A stretch of DNA of 64,000 nucleotides from Mactra quadrangularis (GCA_025267735.1 CM046294.1:37045222-37109221); one strand, 5' to 3'. Positions 38,727 through 51,889 are shown, numbered from the stretch's first letter. Made by a program: numbers and translations. Notes: generated from the letters alone by a model not told the origin.

Positions 38727-39453
38727 GTGTCAGGGTGGATAATTGATTATGTGCTTCATGCCCCAAGAGTCGCTAGTTTGAACTTAAACGACTAAGGCTA
38801 GGTAGAAGTTGCTATGGACATAAATGTTACCATGGATATTCGTGCTGTTTCTAGGGAGCGTAACGTAGGATTCTAGGACCTAAATGTTTGCCAGAAGCAT
38901 TAAAGTAATTACTATGGGCAATGAAAATGTTGCAATGAGAGTGTGCTTAAGCAGCTGCTATGGACCTCGAGGCGGTCGCTTTGGATGCGAAGCTTGTTAA
39001 TATGGACATTATAACAGTACCATGGGACATGTGTGCTTACTATGTACCATAAGATGGTTTCTCTATGCGCGTAAGTGGTTGCTTGCACGTAAAGGTGGTT
39101 AAATAAGGCACACATCTGGCTGGTGGAAGACCTTAGGGTGGTTGCGACATCTTGCTTCCATGTGCGACGTTAACCATCAAAATGATATATTAAAAAAACT
39201 GAAACATTAATTTTGTTTATCATAATATACTTTAAATTATACTTTGATATTGACTCATGTTGTGAAAATTGCGTTAGGACTAAAAATCGAAAAATATGTC
39301 TAACGTAATTTTCACATTGCTCATTTGTGAAAAACGCGTACGCAATTTTCACAACTTGTGAAAATTACTAACGTGTTTTTCACAAGTTGTGAAAATTGCG
39401 TACGCGTTTTTCACAAGTTGTGAAAAACACGGGTTGTGAAAAATGAGGTTCAA
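38727..39453 (+). mobile_element. Repeat family A, uninterrupted copy
   Basis: A 727-bp copy from GTGTCAGGGTGGATAA to AAAAATGAGGTTCAAC. It preserves the site GTGGTTGCGACATCTTG, where the other copy received a hAT element. The hairpin modules occupy 39,250-39,453. No long ORF is convincing; the 72-81-aa frames across the module array have no recognisable domain. Confidence 0.7.
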
Positions 39454-39560
39454 CAAACGTCGCTAGTCGCTTTTGCATATTTCATTGTATGTGCACGCGT
39501 GATTATTCTTCAAACTACTATGTTTGTGCTGTTGATGTCATTATACCAATCTAGCCCATT

Positions 39561-39641
39561 CTCTCTTGTTTCGTTCCGTTTCGCGAAGTACCAATACCCA
39601 CACAGGTATTGGTATCTTGTGAAACGGAACGTAACGAGAAA
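39561..39641. repeat. Palindrome of two facing transposon ends
   Basis: TTTCGTTCCGTTTCGCGAAG-TACCAATACC and GGTATTGGTATCTTGTGAAACGG face each other across CACACA, giving a hairpin with arms of about 35 bp. Confidence 0.75.
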
Positions 39642-39915
39642 AAATAATGTATTTTACACGAAATATTTCGGGCATTCATATATAATGATCGTTTATGCTT
39701 GCCTGTAGAATAAAGGTCGAGCCTGGATTGGTAAATCATTGTTTTTATTGCCGACTTAAATAAAGCTTATCTTATCTTATTCATACATCATTCTTGGTTG
39801 TATTGTATAAATTGCCATCCGAAAATATGATTCTCCGTCTATTTATCTTTTCATTCTTATTGTCGGCATCTTTGATGACGTAATACATATACATGTATAA
39901 CCAGAATAGCCTCTT

Positions 39916-39996
39916 GTCTCTCGTTTCGTTCCGTTTCGCAAAGTACCAATACCCACACAGGTATTGGTACTTTGCGAAACGAAACGAAACGAAACA
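39916..39996. repeat. Second palindrome of the same type
   Basis: TCGTTTCGTTCCGTTTCGCA and AAGTACCAATACC, then CACACA, then GGTATTGGTACTTTGCGAAA: the same arrangement as 39561-39641, with better preserved arms. A single end lies at 40685-40720. Confidence 0.8.
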
Positions 39997-40299
39997 ACAG
40001 AATACTATTTATTTACAAGAAACTTATGGTATTGTTTGGCAATATTGACCTGGGACATTTGAATATTCAATGACGGTTTGTCGGTAATTGTCGGACTCCG
40101 AAATAAATCATACAGATTTTAAAGTCTGGCAAAACGGTATATACACTATACATGGTTTATGTATACTTACAGTTACCGCCACAAACGAAATTATTTTCGT
40201 TTCGAACAATACATAGATTATTATATATGTTATATGTATAGCAAATATCTATAGTTTACGTTAATTCGATTTAGTCTGAACACTAGTCTTGATATCAGC

Positions 40300-40376
40300 T
40301 GCGGTGAGAATCGAACCAGGATCGCTGGTCTTGTAGTCGTCTAACCTGCTAACACTTGCGCTACTGACTTTCTATG
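40300..40376 (-). repeat. tRNA-like SINE head
   Basis: The minus strand has an A-box-like AGTAGCGCAAGTGTTAGCAG and B box GGTTCGATTCTCACCGCAGC, but it is not a clean cloverleaf. Probably a SINE head or tRNA pseudogene. Confidence 0.45.
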
Positions 40377-40720
40377 TATCAAACGCATAGGTACATGTAC
40401 CTTTATAAATAACCTCGACATGCAATTTTGCCAGGTATATCAAATAATCATTTATGGCTTTATATATGTAGTAATTGTATCTACAAGTCGCCTTTTTACA
40501 TGTATGTTATAAGATTATAGGAAAATTGTATTTTTGTAAAGGGAAGGCTTTTGCATATTTTCTTGCATGTACACGCGTGTTATAAAATACTTTTTTTATC
40601 AAACTACTATTTTGCGTTGTTGTCATTATCTTGAATCACATAATAAATACATGTATATAACCAAATTAGCCCTTTCTCCCATACAGGTATTGGTACTTTG
40701 CGAAACGGAACGAAACGAGA

Positions 40721-42200
40721 CAGAATATAATTTATATCTATGATTTTTTTAGGAATATCGGATAATCGTTAATGTTTGTATAACTGTCAAGTTTGAATCT
40801 GCAACTAATCATTATTATGTAATAAGGCTAATCTGTTAGTTAGTGTTCCTTCCATTTAATGATTGTTTTTAAATATGATTTAGCTAAACGGAACGAAACA
40901 GAATATAAAAAGACCACTAATTTGGTTACAAATGTATTATGTAGTTCAAGATGCCGACAGTAAGAATTCAAATAAAAATAGGTAAAACATATTTCATTAG
41001 AAGCAAGTACATGCAAGGAACACAAACATAAAGATTAAATATAAAAGGGCAATAACTCAAAAAATAATTCATCCAGAGTTATCCCCTTTTACAGAATGGT
41101 TAATATAGTCCCACTTAATAAGTATACCAACTTTCAATAAAATAACTTGGATAGTGTTCAAATTATAAGTGTTTCAAAAAACTTTAACCTGAAAACCAAC
41201 GCCAACGCCAACGCCAACGCCGACGCCAACGCAAAAGGTATAGCAATAGCTCTCATTTTCTTCGAAAAGTCGAGCTAAAAATGACAAACAGGCAAGTTTT
41301 TATGCAACATCCTCGCATTGATCACTTCCCCTTATTGTGATAAAAGGATGGCAACCTTTTGAGAAGATTTTACGCAACATTATTACGTCCGTTATTGTAA
41401 TAATGTAAGAATGACAACCATGTCAGAATTAACGCAAAATCATCTCAGTGGTGTGCGATCTTTTGTTGTGTTGTAAGAATGACAACCATGTCAGAATTTA
41501 CGCTAAATACCAAACTCCTCACAGCGGTTACTTCACGCGTTGCTACTTTATACTCGCATTAGTTACTTCCCTTTATTGTAATATGTAAGAAGACAACCAT
41601 GTCACAATTTACGCAACATCCTAGCATTGGTTTCTTCCCTGTGATGAAAGAATGTCAATCCTCGGTCCACGATTCAGTGGTGTCAGAACCAACATAAACC
41701 TAATTGCCTTAGATCTCATCATGATCAAATCTGCCAATGTATTAAACGTTAATATTAACCTGATGTAGCACTGAACTAATACAACTCTTTCTTTTGTCAA
41801 GTTTGCAGCATCGTCCAAATGGGTAGCTCCCATCTTGAAGAGATTATCTCTAAATATATAGCCGGTGCTTGACTTTATTTTAAACCGAAACAGCGCTTAT
41901 ACATTTTAATATGCAATTTACAATATTACTTAAGTGCTACAGGTAAAAGCTGCCCTTCGTTCAGTTACCGCGAACGTTACAAAACGTTCCGTAACGATAC
42001 ATTCGGAACTCCTCGGCCATTCGTTGCGATTAATCTCGGACATATTTAGACGCTATTTTGAAACTACCAGTGTTGAAGTAAACAAATATATGATCGTTTA
42101 GGCATTGAGTGATGTTTCGTTTATAGTTCGTAAATTTTTAAACATATCACTCATCGCCTTAACGATCGCATATTTGTGTATTAAATTAGATTATTCGCAG
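40721..42200. other. Non-coding stretch
   Basis: It contains a (CCAACG)n-like hexamer run at about 41,192-41,232 and four diverged segments with acaaccatgtcagaatttac and ttattgtaata around 41,300-41,620. The sequence at 41,953-42,005 (CAGTTACCGCGAACGTTAC) resembles 35,996-36,035. No gene seen. Confidence 0.4.
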
Positions 42201-42215
42201 CGAATGGCCGAGGAG

Positions 42216-45200
42216 TTAGATTTTCCTCTGTCTGGCTTCTTCTGATATAGTAGCCCAATGTGTAATGTCTACAATATGATGCATGAATTTATCAGAGAGT
42301 CTGTAATTGCCAGTGTCCGTTATTGCGCGTTGTTTTTCTTCCTGTTCACTTTTAACAATGGTGTATAATGTATTGATAAATTTTGGCATGTCTTGTGCTT
42401 TCCATTTTATAGCGGATTTTAGTATGTGGTTAGCACTTTCACAATTGTTATTTGTCCATGTTGATGAAATTTTGTTATTATTAACTGGTGCTATGACGAG
42501 ACTTTTGAGTAATGGCATTAATTTGTCTACATTAATGTCTTTTTCTTTATTTTTATTTTCTAACTGTTCAATTTTGAAATTTAATGTGTCATTATCTGTC
42601 TTTTGTACTAAGCCTTCTTTACCATAAATTGCATTGACTATTTCATCTCTGTCTTTTTTGGGATAGCCTACAATATTTTCCATATGCCTTAAAGTGTTTT
42701 CTTTTAAATGGCGAGTACATAAGACGTGGGTACAACCTTGGAAACATCTTTTAATAGCGCTTTTAAATGCAAGCTCTTCATCTGATCCTATTGTAATATT
42801 ATGTATTTCAGTGTCTGTTAAGTTATCCGAAATTTCATGCATAAAGGAGCTATATGCCTGAGTGGACGAATTTTGATGAATGAATGTAGGGCCGAAAGTG
42901 ATAGGATGCTCATTTGTAGTTCTTTTAGTGACAGATTTGTCCTTGAAAACGGTCGGGGTTACATGGAATTCTCCAAGGTTGTACGTTTTGTCTATGCCTA
43001 AAACTTCGCCATTTTCAATGCAACAGAACCTTTTAATATCATTAATTTGTTGACTTGTATATAAAGTTATTAGTGGATGGGGAATACCATTAATGTGTTT
43101 AACACTTTGAACGAAAGGGTGGGTTTTAGTCATTTCTTTTACTTTGATCACGTGATCTGCTATATAACCGGACGAATAACCTGTCCGTTCTTTTTTATTT
43201 ATTGCTGATTTAATATTTCTTAATTGTGTTTCATTTCTTTGTTTTTCAAAGTCATCACTAGTCTCTATGTTCATTTTGCGTTCCACGTCTTTAACTGATT
43301 GATTTTTAATTCGTGTTTAAGTGTCCTCATTACTGAGGGTTTAGTCCTAATGTATTTGGTTTTTGATGTTTTTTTTTGAAATACCATGGGCTGTGTGGCC
43401 TGGGAAACTACCAATGTATTCGTATACAGCAACATCAAGGGGAATATTAGCATAAAGGGCATTTGAATTTTCAAACCAAGTTACACGTCTTTTGAATGAA
43501 TGGTCTGCTTTAAGATGGTGATAAAATCTGTGCACTTGCATAACGTCTTCTTTACAGGGCTGTGGATCTAATGGGACGAAGTTAGTTTTTTTGGCTATTT
43601 GTTTTCTGGTGCAGTATTTACCATCTTTCTTGACAACAATGATTAATTTTCCGTTTTGAATTAAATAATGTGTACATGGAGTCGAGCCATTAACCCATGC
43701 ACCGCAGTCATCCCAAAATTCGGACCGTAAACCCTGATTTCTTCTATTTATATTTTCATTATTTGAAATAACAAAATAAGAATTGTCTTTTTTGCCTAAA
43801 GGGACTTGGTCTAATTTACTGATGCCATCAGGCGTATTTAAAAGACTGATCAGGTCATTAATATCCATAAAATTGTGAATTTTGTTGCTTCGGTTTTCTG
43901 ATGGTGTATTAATACTGTCGTTAATATATGTGCTATTGTTAACACTGCTAGCAGAACTGTTTATTTCATCAAAGTTGCCCTGAGAACTAAAACTGATTTT
44001 ATGATTATTAATAGGGCTCGGACTTTCAATTATAACAGATAAGCAGGGTCTATATGGTGAGGTGTAATATACATCATTGGATGAGTCATTCTGGTTGACA
44101 GGCTGGTGTGTAGTTTTGGTTGTAAGGTTGTTATAAAGAGAGTTGGGGCTACCGTCAGTGTGCAACGCACCCGGTGAGGTAGAATTACCTCCCTTCCTGA
44201 CAGGCTGGCGTGTAGTTTTGGATGTGAGTGGGGGGCTGTTAGAAAGAGAGTTGCTTTCAATAAGAGTAGGATAGGCTGGGGTTTGAGTGGGGCTGACAGA
44301 CTGGCGTGTGGTTTTAGGTGTGAGTGGGGGGGCTGTTGGAAAAAGAGTTGCTTTCAATAAGAGTAGGATAGGCTGGGGTTTGAGTGGGGCTGACAGACTG
44401 GCGTGTGGTTTTGGGTGTAAGTGGGGGCTGTTAGAAAGAGAGTTGCTTTCAATAAGAGTAGGATAGGCTGGGGTTTGAGTGGGGCTGACAGACTGGCGTG
44501 TGGTTTTAGGTGTGAGTGGGGGGCTGTTGGAAAAAGAGTTGCTTTCAATAAGAGTAGGGTAGGCTGGGGTTTGAGTGGGGCAACCGTCAGTGTGCAACGC
44601 ACCCGGTGAGGTAGAATTACCTCCCTTCCTGACAGGCTGGTGTGTAGTTTTGGGTTTGAGTGGGGGCTGTTGGAAAGAGAGTTGCTTTCAATGAGAGTAG
44701 GATATGTTGAAGTGGGAATGACAGACAGGCGTGTAGTTTTGGGTGTGAGTGGGCGTTTTTTCACAACATCACTGAATGTCAAATCAATACTGACTGGAGA
44801 AGAAATTTGGATAGGTTCTGCCAGCGACTGGTATTGAAGATCTACTTTTTGAATTTGTGCTCTGGATTTCACTAAAGGTACGAAATGGTTTAAAACAAAT
44901 TTAGATTTACGGGTTTCCCCATGTTTCACTTTTGAGGGTGGGGAGAGGCTGCTTCACATAATTGTAAGAACTGGGCGTTCAGGATCTAGAAATTTTGGTC
45001 TGAACGTTTGGTTTCAGGTTTTAAACTCAAATGAGTCCGTGCCATTGACAGCAGGGTATACAACTTCTATTTTAGTCTCAAGGACATTTGACATAGCTAA
45101 AATATGCCACATTGACGACCAATAACCTGTTTTGGAAGTGTTCACACATTCAGTGTCAATGTCAGGAGAGCACAATTTTATTTGGGTAGAAAGACGATGT

Positions 45201-45659
45201 CTTTCCAGTCTAGATTTATTTTGAATCAATTCAAGACAACACCTATAACGCAGTTCATTACTGCGTGATTCATTACCAGCTAGATGTATTGAAAATGAAT
45301 TAAATAGGCAATCTCCATTACCAGTGCTAGCCAAAGCTATTTTAGAAGAGGCATAAAAAATATGTAAGTATGGCATTAGCTACCTTATCTTGTTTCATGG
45401 AAATGTTGGGCTGGGGAATAGCTGTATTAAATGAGACTTGTTTCAAATATTGACGCTCACGCATCACTCCAATCAACATATAATCAAAGCCAAATTCAGT
45501 GTCTCTTTCCAAACGATTTAGACCTTTAGTAAAATCATACTCACCCTTGCTGTCCGTACGACATTTAAGACACGTATATACCATTCTCTCATCCTGCCAT
45601 AATTTTCGGTTGAGTCTGTTAATGTCTTCGCATCTGAAATGACTCCATTCATTACAATC
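42216..45659 (-). pseudogene. MULE-type transposase gene with PHD, OTU-like and Pro-rich parts, frame-broken
   Basis: Right to left: 45342-45659 completes a PHD finger; 45014-45376 is an OTU-like domain (STGNGDCLFNSFSIHLAGNE, Asn where the usual catalytic Asp would be); 44354-44929 and 43347-44597 hold a Ser/Thr/Pro-rich repeat region and a conserved accessory block (WDDCGAWVNG, RRVTWFENSNALYANIP); 42216-43286 is a Mutator-like transposase with D99 (GIDKTYN), D169 (GSDEELAFKSA), C190-x2-H193 and E283 (NNCESAN). Frame changes occur near homopolymers at about 45,358 and 43,372 and inside the repeats. It is a decayed transposon gene, or an intact one with sequence errors in homopolymers. Confidence 0.75.
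44215..44760 (-). repeat. About 96-bp coding minisatellite
   Basis: Five units begin TTGCTTTCAATAAGAGTAGG (plus-strand reading) at about 44251, 44348, 44443, 44539 and 44682. In the gene frame they encode a 32-residue unit with TQTPAYPTLIESNSLSNSPP. Unit length is a multiple of three in places, but some units are shifted by a base, which breaks the frame. Confidence 0.85.
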
Positions 45660-46861
45660 CTGAAATGTAAATATATATATTCTTATATCAAATGAATACC
45701 TATTTGAAGAATAATTCTTCCTAAGAAAGACAATTAAGCTATATGATCGCCCATCTGCATTATGTAATGGCCTTGGTCGAGTACTTAATAACTTCCGATC
45801 GCAACTTTTAAAAATTATATCTATTTAATATAAATCAAGGTTAAATATAACAGAACTAATGAAACAAAAAAAATAAGTTTTTATTAGAGATTCAATAGAA
45901 ATGCTGATTTAAATACTGGTTTAGAAGAAAATATGAAATTATATAGCGCTACAAGGTCTAACATATAATCCCATTATTGGCACGCGTCGCGTAAAACACC
46001 AACATGTCTCGCTTTAAATATGCATATTAACACGATCCTTAATGATAAAATCAGTTGCCAATCAAAGACGATACACAATATGACACCGATTATAATTAAC
46101 AATATCTTTATTGTGATACAATCATGTGACACTCAGCAATACACATTCTACAATAAATAATTATGAGATAATCAACATCTGTTCTGTTAATGTATAATGC
46201 TTGTTTGTTAACCTATGTATAAGAACTTGAAAAAAAAGTTGACAGTTTATTATTGCGTTCTTATTCAGTTTTAATACATTAGTTTAAAAAATATATTTTA
46301 TTTTTAAAAAATCCAATTTATTATGAACTGGCTAAGACAGTAATATAATTAAATAATATAATTAAAACAATGATTAGATCAGAACAGCTTTTAATTCCGT
46401 CTCCGCATTTTTTATAAAATATTTTGCTTTACGGTATTGAGGCAAGCCTTTTTACACATTCATTGAAATTTCTAAAAATCTAAATTAAAAGTTGAAAAAA
46501 AAATACCATGAGTGGATTTAAGCAAATTTGATGCTAAAGTTTAATAAATTACTTATTTTAGGGGTCTACGGTTAACACAATCAACATACACTTATTTTTA
46601 ATGTAATATTCCAGTGCATAATATGAAATAGACATTATGATATTGTTAGCTGAAAACAGTCGTTATTGTGAATATTTTCAAATCAACTTATTCTCACTTC
46701 AGAAATAAATCCCTATTATCTTGGTATAATTCTGGAACAATTCAATTAGACATATATAGTTATACAAAAAGTGTAGTAAATAAGTATGCATTAAAGTCAA
46801 TCGATATGTCATATTGAGTGAGAATATAATAAAAAGAGATCAATACATTAGATGAACTTAC

Positions 46862-46921
46862 CTCACAGTATATACAATGATCATCACAGGCTTCCTCACA
46901 AACTGAACACAAATAATCCAT
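46862..46921 (-). CDS. First exon of the MULE-associated PHD-finger gene
   Basis: ATG 46921 opens a 20-codon exon (MDYLCSVCEEACDDHCIYCE) that ends at a strong donor, GAG|GTAAGT. The matching acceptor TTTACATTTCAG lies at 45,660, and the next exon continues in phase 0 with DCNEWSHFRC. Together they make the C4HC3 spacing of a PHD finger: C5-C8, C16/C19-C22, H27-C30, and a late C-x2-C (YTCLKC). The predicted intron is 45660-46861. Confidence 0.7.
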
Positions 46922-46989
46922 TTTACTAACACAGTACAAATAAGTTATATTTAAAGTCAATTAACAAAATTTAAATCTTAGAAATATAT

Positions 46990-48708
46990 TAATCAGCAAA
47001 ATTATCCTATATTTACGTTCACAAAGTAAATTGATTATCTTACAAAACCATTAATCAGCACAATTAATCCTCTATTTGCATAAATCAATTACAAATTATA
47101 AATTTGAAATATTATTTTATATTGAATGATGCGGTAATTTATATATACCAAATGGGACGAAATACGGGTACAATTACACTTTATAAGCATGCATTTATTT
47201 CTGTCATTAGCACTTTTGGACTTTGATGTCTTTTGTTTTATTTATAAACAGGGATTTTATATAACAATTATATAGACTCCCTGATATAAACAACAATTAT
47301 TAGTGACATTTACTTTAAGACCTTAGCATTACTAACCGGACAGTCTTCGTCTCCAGTGTTGTATCTAAGTGACAGTTGTTACAATACGTATCTGGGGCCA
47401 AGGGCTGTCTGGTTTAGATTTTTTGCTAGTTAGACCGGTCTGAATCCTCCGGTCTACCACTCAGTAAATAATCTCATTCCTATTTTGTGTGTGCTGTGCG
47501 GTGGTACCTGTGGGGGTCATGTCTTCCCAGGGCCATAGCGCAGTACACACAGACATCTGTACTATCATAGTAAAACGAATTTGAGGCGACCCGGACATCC
47601 ACCCTCCTCTCAAGCACTGCTGAGCCACCACCCCTACTATACTATAGTACTAAATGAACAAAATAACAATCAGGCAATAGTCGAGTAAAAGCGATAGACA
47701 GCTACACCGGAAGATAGTAAACCACATGAGATCCTTAATATATATAAATGGGGCAAATAGCTATACACTTATCCCTTTAGTGGGATTATATTGTCTCTAA
47801 GACAAAGCCCTTATCAGGGCTAATACATTATTAGTAAGTGTATACAGCCCTTTTTAGGGCTATTTGTCCCCATACATACTTTAAAGTTTATAACTTATCA
47901 GGGATTCCCTGTTCGGCACTGTCCCCCCCTTTTTTAAACTTGTACATATATTTGTAATTGTGTTATTTTACTAGTTCCATTACTTTTAACTATTTATTTT
48001 TACGTGGCCCTATAAGCGAGCCGTTGTACTTAGTCGGAATACACTTAAGATTATATTTTACGCTGACTTTTTTATTCCGCTTCTTTTACCTGCCGAACAG
48101 GAACATATCCCCCCCCCCTCTTTTTTATATATAACACAGTCGACATACAGATTTAAGATAGTTTAAACAAACTATTAAAGATACTCATATAGTAAACAAG
48201 CCTATGTACTGTACATATTATCTTAACATAGTTTCATCTTTTTGTATATATTTAAAATAACATAGATAGATCTTATTCTTATATAGATTTTTAATAAAAA
48301 CAGATATTAAAATAGATTTTTAACATAGAGTTTACTATTGTAAACTATCTATATTATTGAATTAAGAGATTTTTAATCATAGTTTTTAAAATAGACATTT
48401 TTATAATTAGATTTTTGTGATATAGCAGACTGTCAATGATAGAAAATACTCGCTCAAAGCATTAATGCATATGAGCGAGTCTAAATAAATATCAGCCAGC
48501 CACAACAATTATTAAAACAACTACCTTCAGCAATTTATAATTAAAACAATAAATGCGGTTCCTTTACATTATTAACTATTATGGTTTTAAAAAGTGTGTT
48601 TGTATAGTTTGTAAAGGAGATATTATTTAATCCGCATATTTCATCACATTTATTTGGTGACACCCTTTACTTAAACAATTATCTAATATCGACAATAGAT
48701 GTGGTTCT
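46990..48708. other. Non-coding stretch upstream of a LINE insertion
   Basis: AT-rich. Short hairpins AGCCCTTATCAGGGCT (about 47,805) and AGCCCTTTTTAGGGCT (about 47,850) occur within 60 bp. C-runs at 47,925 and 48,110 flank CTGTTCGGCACTGT and CTGCCGAACAGG, which are inverted relative to each other. No gene is seen. Confidence 0.4.
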
Positions 48709-48721
48709 TATGAAGATAATA

Positions 48722-50283
48722 GGTTATCTCGGTCTGACCCCCGAAGATTTACAACTATCATTAGATAAATTACACGAGTATTGCTCTACATGGGGGTTAG
48801 AAGTTAACGTACAAAAAACCAAAATAGTTGTTTTTCGAAAACGAGGTAGTGTATATACATGAACGTTGGAGCTATGGAAATGAAAATATTGAAATTGTCG
48901 ACAATTTTAATTATCTAGGGGTAACACTTAATTACAAGGGAAGTTTCCATCTAAATACCCAAACATTGTACGGGAAGGGTTTAAAAGCCATGAATGTTTT
49001 AATATCTAACCTCAAACGGTACGAGACCAAGCCAAAGGTGGCTTTACAATTATTTGATGCTTTTGTTTCTTCCGTCATAACGTTCGGTTGCGAAATATGG
49101 GGTTTTACTAAGTCTAAGCAACTCGAGACATTACATTTGAAATTTTGTAAAACAATACTAGGCGTTAAACAGACGAGTTGTAATGTAAGTGTCTATGGCG
49201 AACTAGGTCGTTTCCCACTACATATAAACCGATTTGTACGAATCTTAAAATATTGGTATAAATTATGTTATAGCGAAAACATTATTATTAAATCTATTGT
49301 TGAATCATCGCTTGATGACGTAAATAAAGGCCACGTTAATTGGTTTAGCAATGTAAAAAATTTATTAGAAAAATATGGATTTCTACATATTTGGCATAAT
49401 CCATATTCTATAAATATCAAACAGTTTATACCCATATTTAAACAGAGGCTTTTTGACGAGTTTTTACAATCATGGTACAGTAAAAAAGAATCCAGTAGTT
49501 CTCTAAAACTCTACAATTCTATTAAAGACTCTTTTTGTTTAGAAACATACTTGAATACAATTATATCTCGAAAATATAGAACATATCTTACAAAATTACG
49601 TATATCTGGCCTTAATTTAAGAATTCAGACAGGTCGTTACTCAAACACTAGAGTCGAACGAAATCAGCGATTTTGCCAAATTTGTAATTTAATAGACGTC
49701 GAAGACGAGTTTCATTTTATTTTTAAGTGTCCTATGTATGACCATATTCGAAAAATTTACATAAAGAAGTTTTATAGAACTAAACCGAGTATGTTCAAAT
49801 TCATTAATCTTTTAAACAGTAGTAATAAATCAGAATTAATTTCTCTTGCGAAATATATAGAAGAAGCTTTAATAATTCGAAATAATGTATTAACCTAAAT
49901 CAATTAGTTTAAGTAAATGTAAATATATTACAAAGTAACATATTATAATAGTTTTGTTTTGATACTATTCTATTACATCAATACTTGATGTGTATATTGT
50001 CATTGTCTATATGTTGTATTTATCTTTTGATTTAAATGTAATATAATCAGACATTTCTCTGATATTATGTCTCTATGTTTGTCATTGTCATTGTATAATC
50101 TTGTTCACCCGTGTCATTGTAATTTTGTCATGTCTTGTAATATTTTCACGTCATTGTAATTTTGTGATGTTGTCTTATCATGTTATGATCGTTTTGATTG
50201 TGATGTAAGCATTGTATTGTTATAATTGTTAATCACTAGAAACTGTATAGTTTTTGTGAATAAATGTATGTTCTGTTCTGTTC
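48722..50283 (+). mobile_element. 5'-truncated LINE with 13-bp TSD
   Basis: The TSD TATGAAGATAATA is at 48709-48721 and 50284-50296. Coding begins after the catalytic RT block (LGLTPEDLQLSLDKLHEYCS, LEVNVQKTKIVVFRKRG); a +1 frame change near 48,840 leads to the 356-residue frame 48828-49898 with the YLGVTLNYKGSF motif and a C-terminal CQICNLIDVEDEFHFIFKC zinc cluster. The 3' UTR ends in (TTCTG)n. The same LINE group is present in reverse at 53.0-59.2 kb. Confidence 0.85.
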
Positions 50284-50296
50284 TGTTCTATGAAGA

Positions 50297-51463
50297 TAAT
50301 AAGTCGGTTACTTCAAACGTGGAGCATTTAATTACGTGCTCATATGTTACTGATAATGTGTTTCTTCACTCCTTCATGTTGACTCAATTGCACAACTTTT
50401 TTAATTGATTTAATCAATTTATTCTTTAATTACAATTAAATAATATTGCATGAACTGTGTAGTGAGTATATGCTGTAAGATAATAACAGAACGTTCAATA
50501 GTTCAATAATTGTATAATTTGAATGAAAGCCCGCTCAAAGATTAATTCAATAATTATTGAAGCCCCATAATCAATACTGATATGTTTAATGTGTATGTTC
50601 ATGTACATTTCTGATACTTTGATTTTCATACAGTTTGAACAATACTCAATCGATAATGATCGGCAATCATCGTATTTGGTCATTTAGTTAATAATGACAA
50701 AAATGAGTATTCTTCATCTATTTTATTATTTATAAGATATGATATATAATACAGTAAGCCTATAAGTACATAACACTAACAAATAAAGCAAACATATTTA
50801 CAAGACAATTAAGAGAAACATATATATGAACACACAGAAACGATGTAGAAATGAATAATTGTTACATATGAATGATAAACATATAAAATACACATATCTT
50901 TAACAAATGTTAAAACAAAACTGTTTCAATAATACAGGAATATATTTGGTATTTAATTTGGTTGTATATTGTGGTGTAGACTCTTACAGTTGTTTCTAGC
51001 TGGACTTCTGAGTTAGTACTGGTTAGACTTTTTGTTGGTACTGGTTAGACTTTACGTTGGTACTGGTTAAATGTCCAAGTTGGTACTGGTTAAACTTTGT
51101 AACTATATCGCTGGTTTTTCTACATCCACATTAATATTTAACTAACACAAGTTGACACTTAACATTACTTTATTTTAAGTACTTTTTGTATTAACATAAA
51201 ATTATAAAATAACAACAAATTATCCGAAATGTATTAAATCTAAAGTTCGTCTAACCTTCGTCTAACCCCGTTTACACGGGTTACAGAGTTTTTATACCCA
51301 GAGGGATCCGTCGGATCCTTTTCTACCGGATTCAGTTTTCACCGGATCGGGATCCGGTGAACTCTTAACCTAGAGTCCGGTACACCGGACTTATCAAATA
51401 TTCGCAATTTGCGACATATATTGTTGTTGATGGTCTTATAGAATGCTGTGGGAATTGCATAAC
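50297..51463. other. Non-coding stretch with a 27-bp tandem repeat
   Basis: AT-rich. At about 51,010-51,100, four units of about 25 bp contain TTGGTACTGGTTARACTTT. Around 51,290-51,395, GGATCC-centred inverted words occur (GAGGGATCCGTCGGATCC, ACCGGATCGGGATCCGG). Confidence 0.5.
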
Positions 51464-51469
51464 GCAGTT

Positions 51470-51664
51470 TTATCATTCCACCCTCTGAAACACCGGGGTG
51501 GATTAAATATTCGTCCAATTGGGAAATTTTCCTTTCTCTATTATTTCGCTGATGAACACCATTTTCTTTTCATATCTGTGACAAGCCTCTTGATGTCTTC
51601 AACCACGTCATTTGGTCTACATTTGTAGTTGATATTATTACCCCCAAGAACGACAAATACATAT
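51470..51664 (-). pseudogene. SGNH-hydrolase-like exon fragment
   Basis: After a good splice acceptor (TCTCGATATTTTCAG) at 51665 the minus strand reads YVFVVLGGNNINYKCRPNDV and EDIKRLVTDMKR, resembling the SGNH block with the GGN-D/N element. A frame change then gives VFISEIIEKGKFPNWTNI before a stop. It may be an exon of a host or transposon gene that has decayed. Assignment is weak. Confidence 0.35.
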
Positions 51665-51889
51665 CTGAAAATATCGAGAGAAAAAAGTTAACATTTTAAA
51701 ATACATTGTAGAATTGTATTCAACAATAATTACGTTTAACACCATACATGGAAGTAATTCAAGTTATTCTTTATGTAATTGTTTTTCTCTTAATTTCGTT
51801 GTCAGAATGCAACGCTAAAAAAGTCTATGCATTTTCCAGAATTGTGATAAAACATTGAACTTGTTATGTATTGGTAGCAAAGTTGTTGA

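Noticed and set aside
47800..47870. Two AGCCCT...AGGGCT hairpins as further histone-type 3' ends
   Set aside because: No coding region precedes them, the loops (TATC, TTTT) do not match, and no purine-rich element follows at the right distance.
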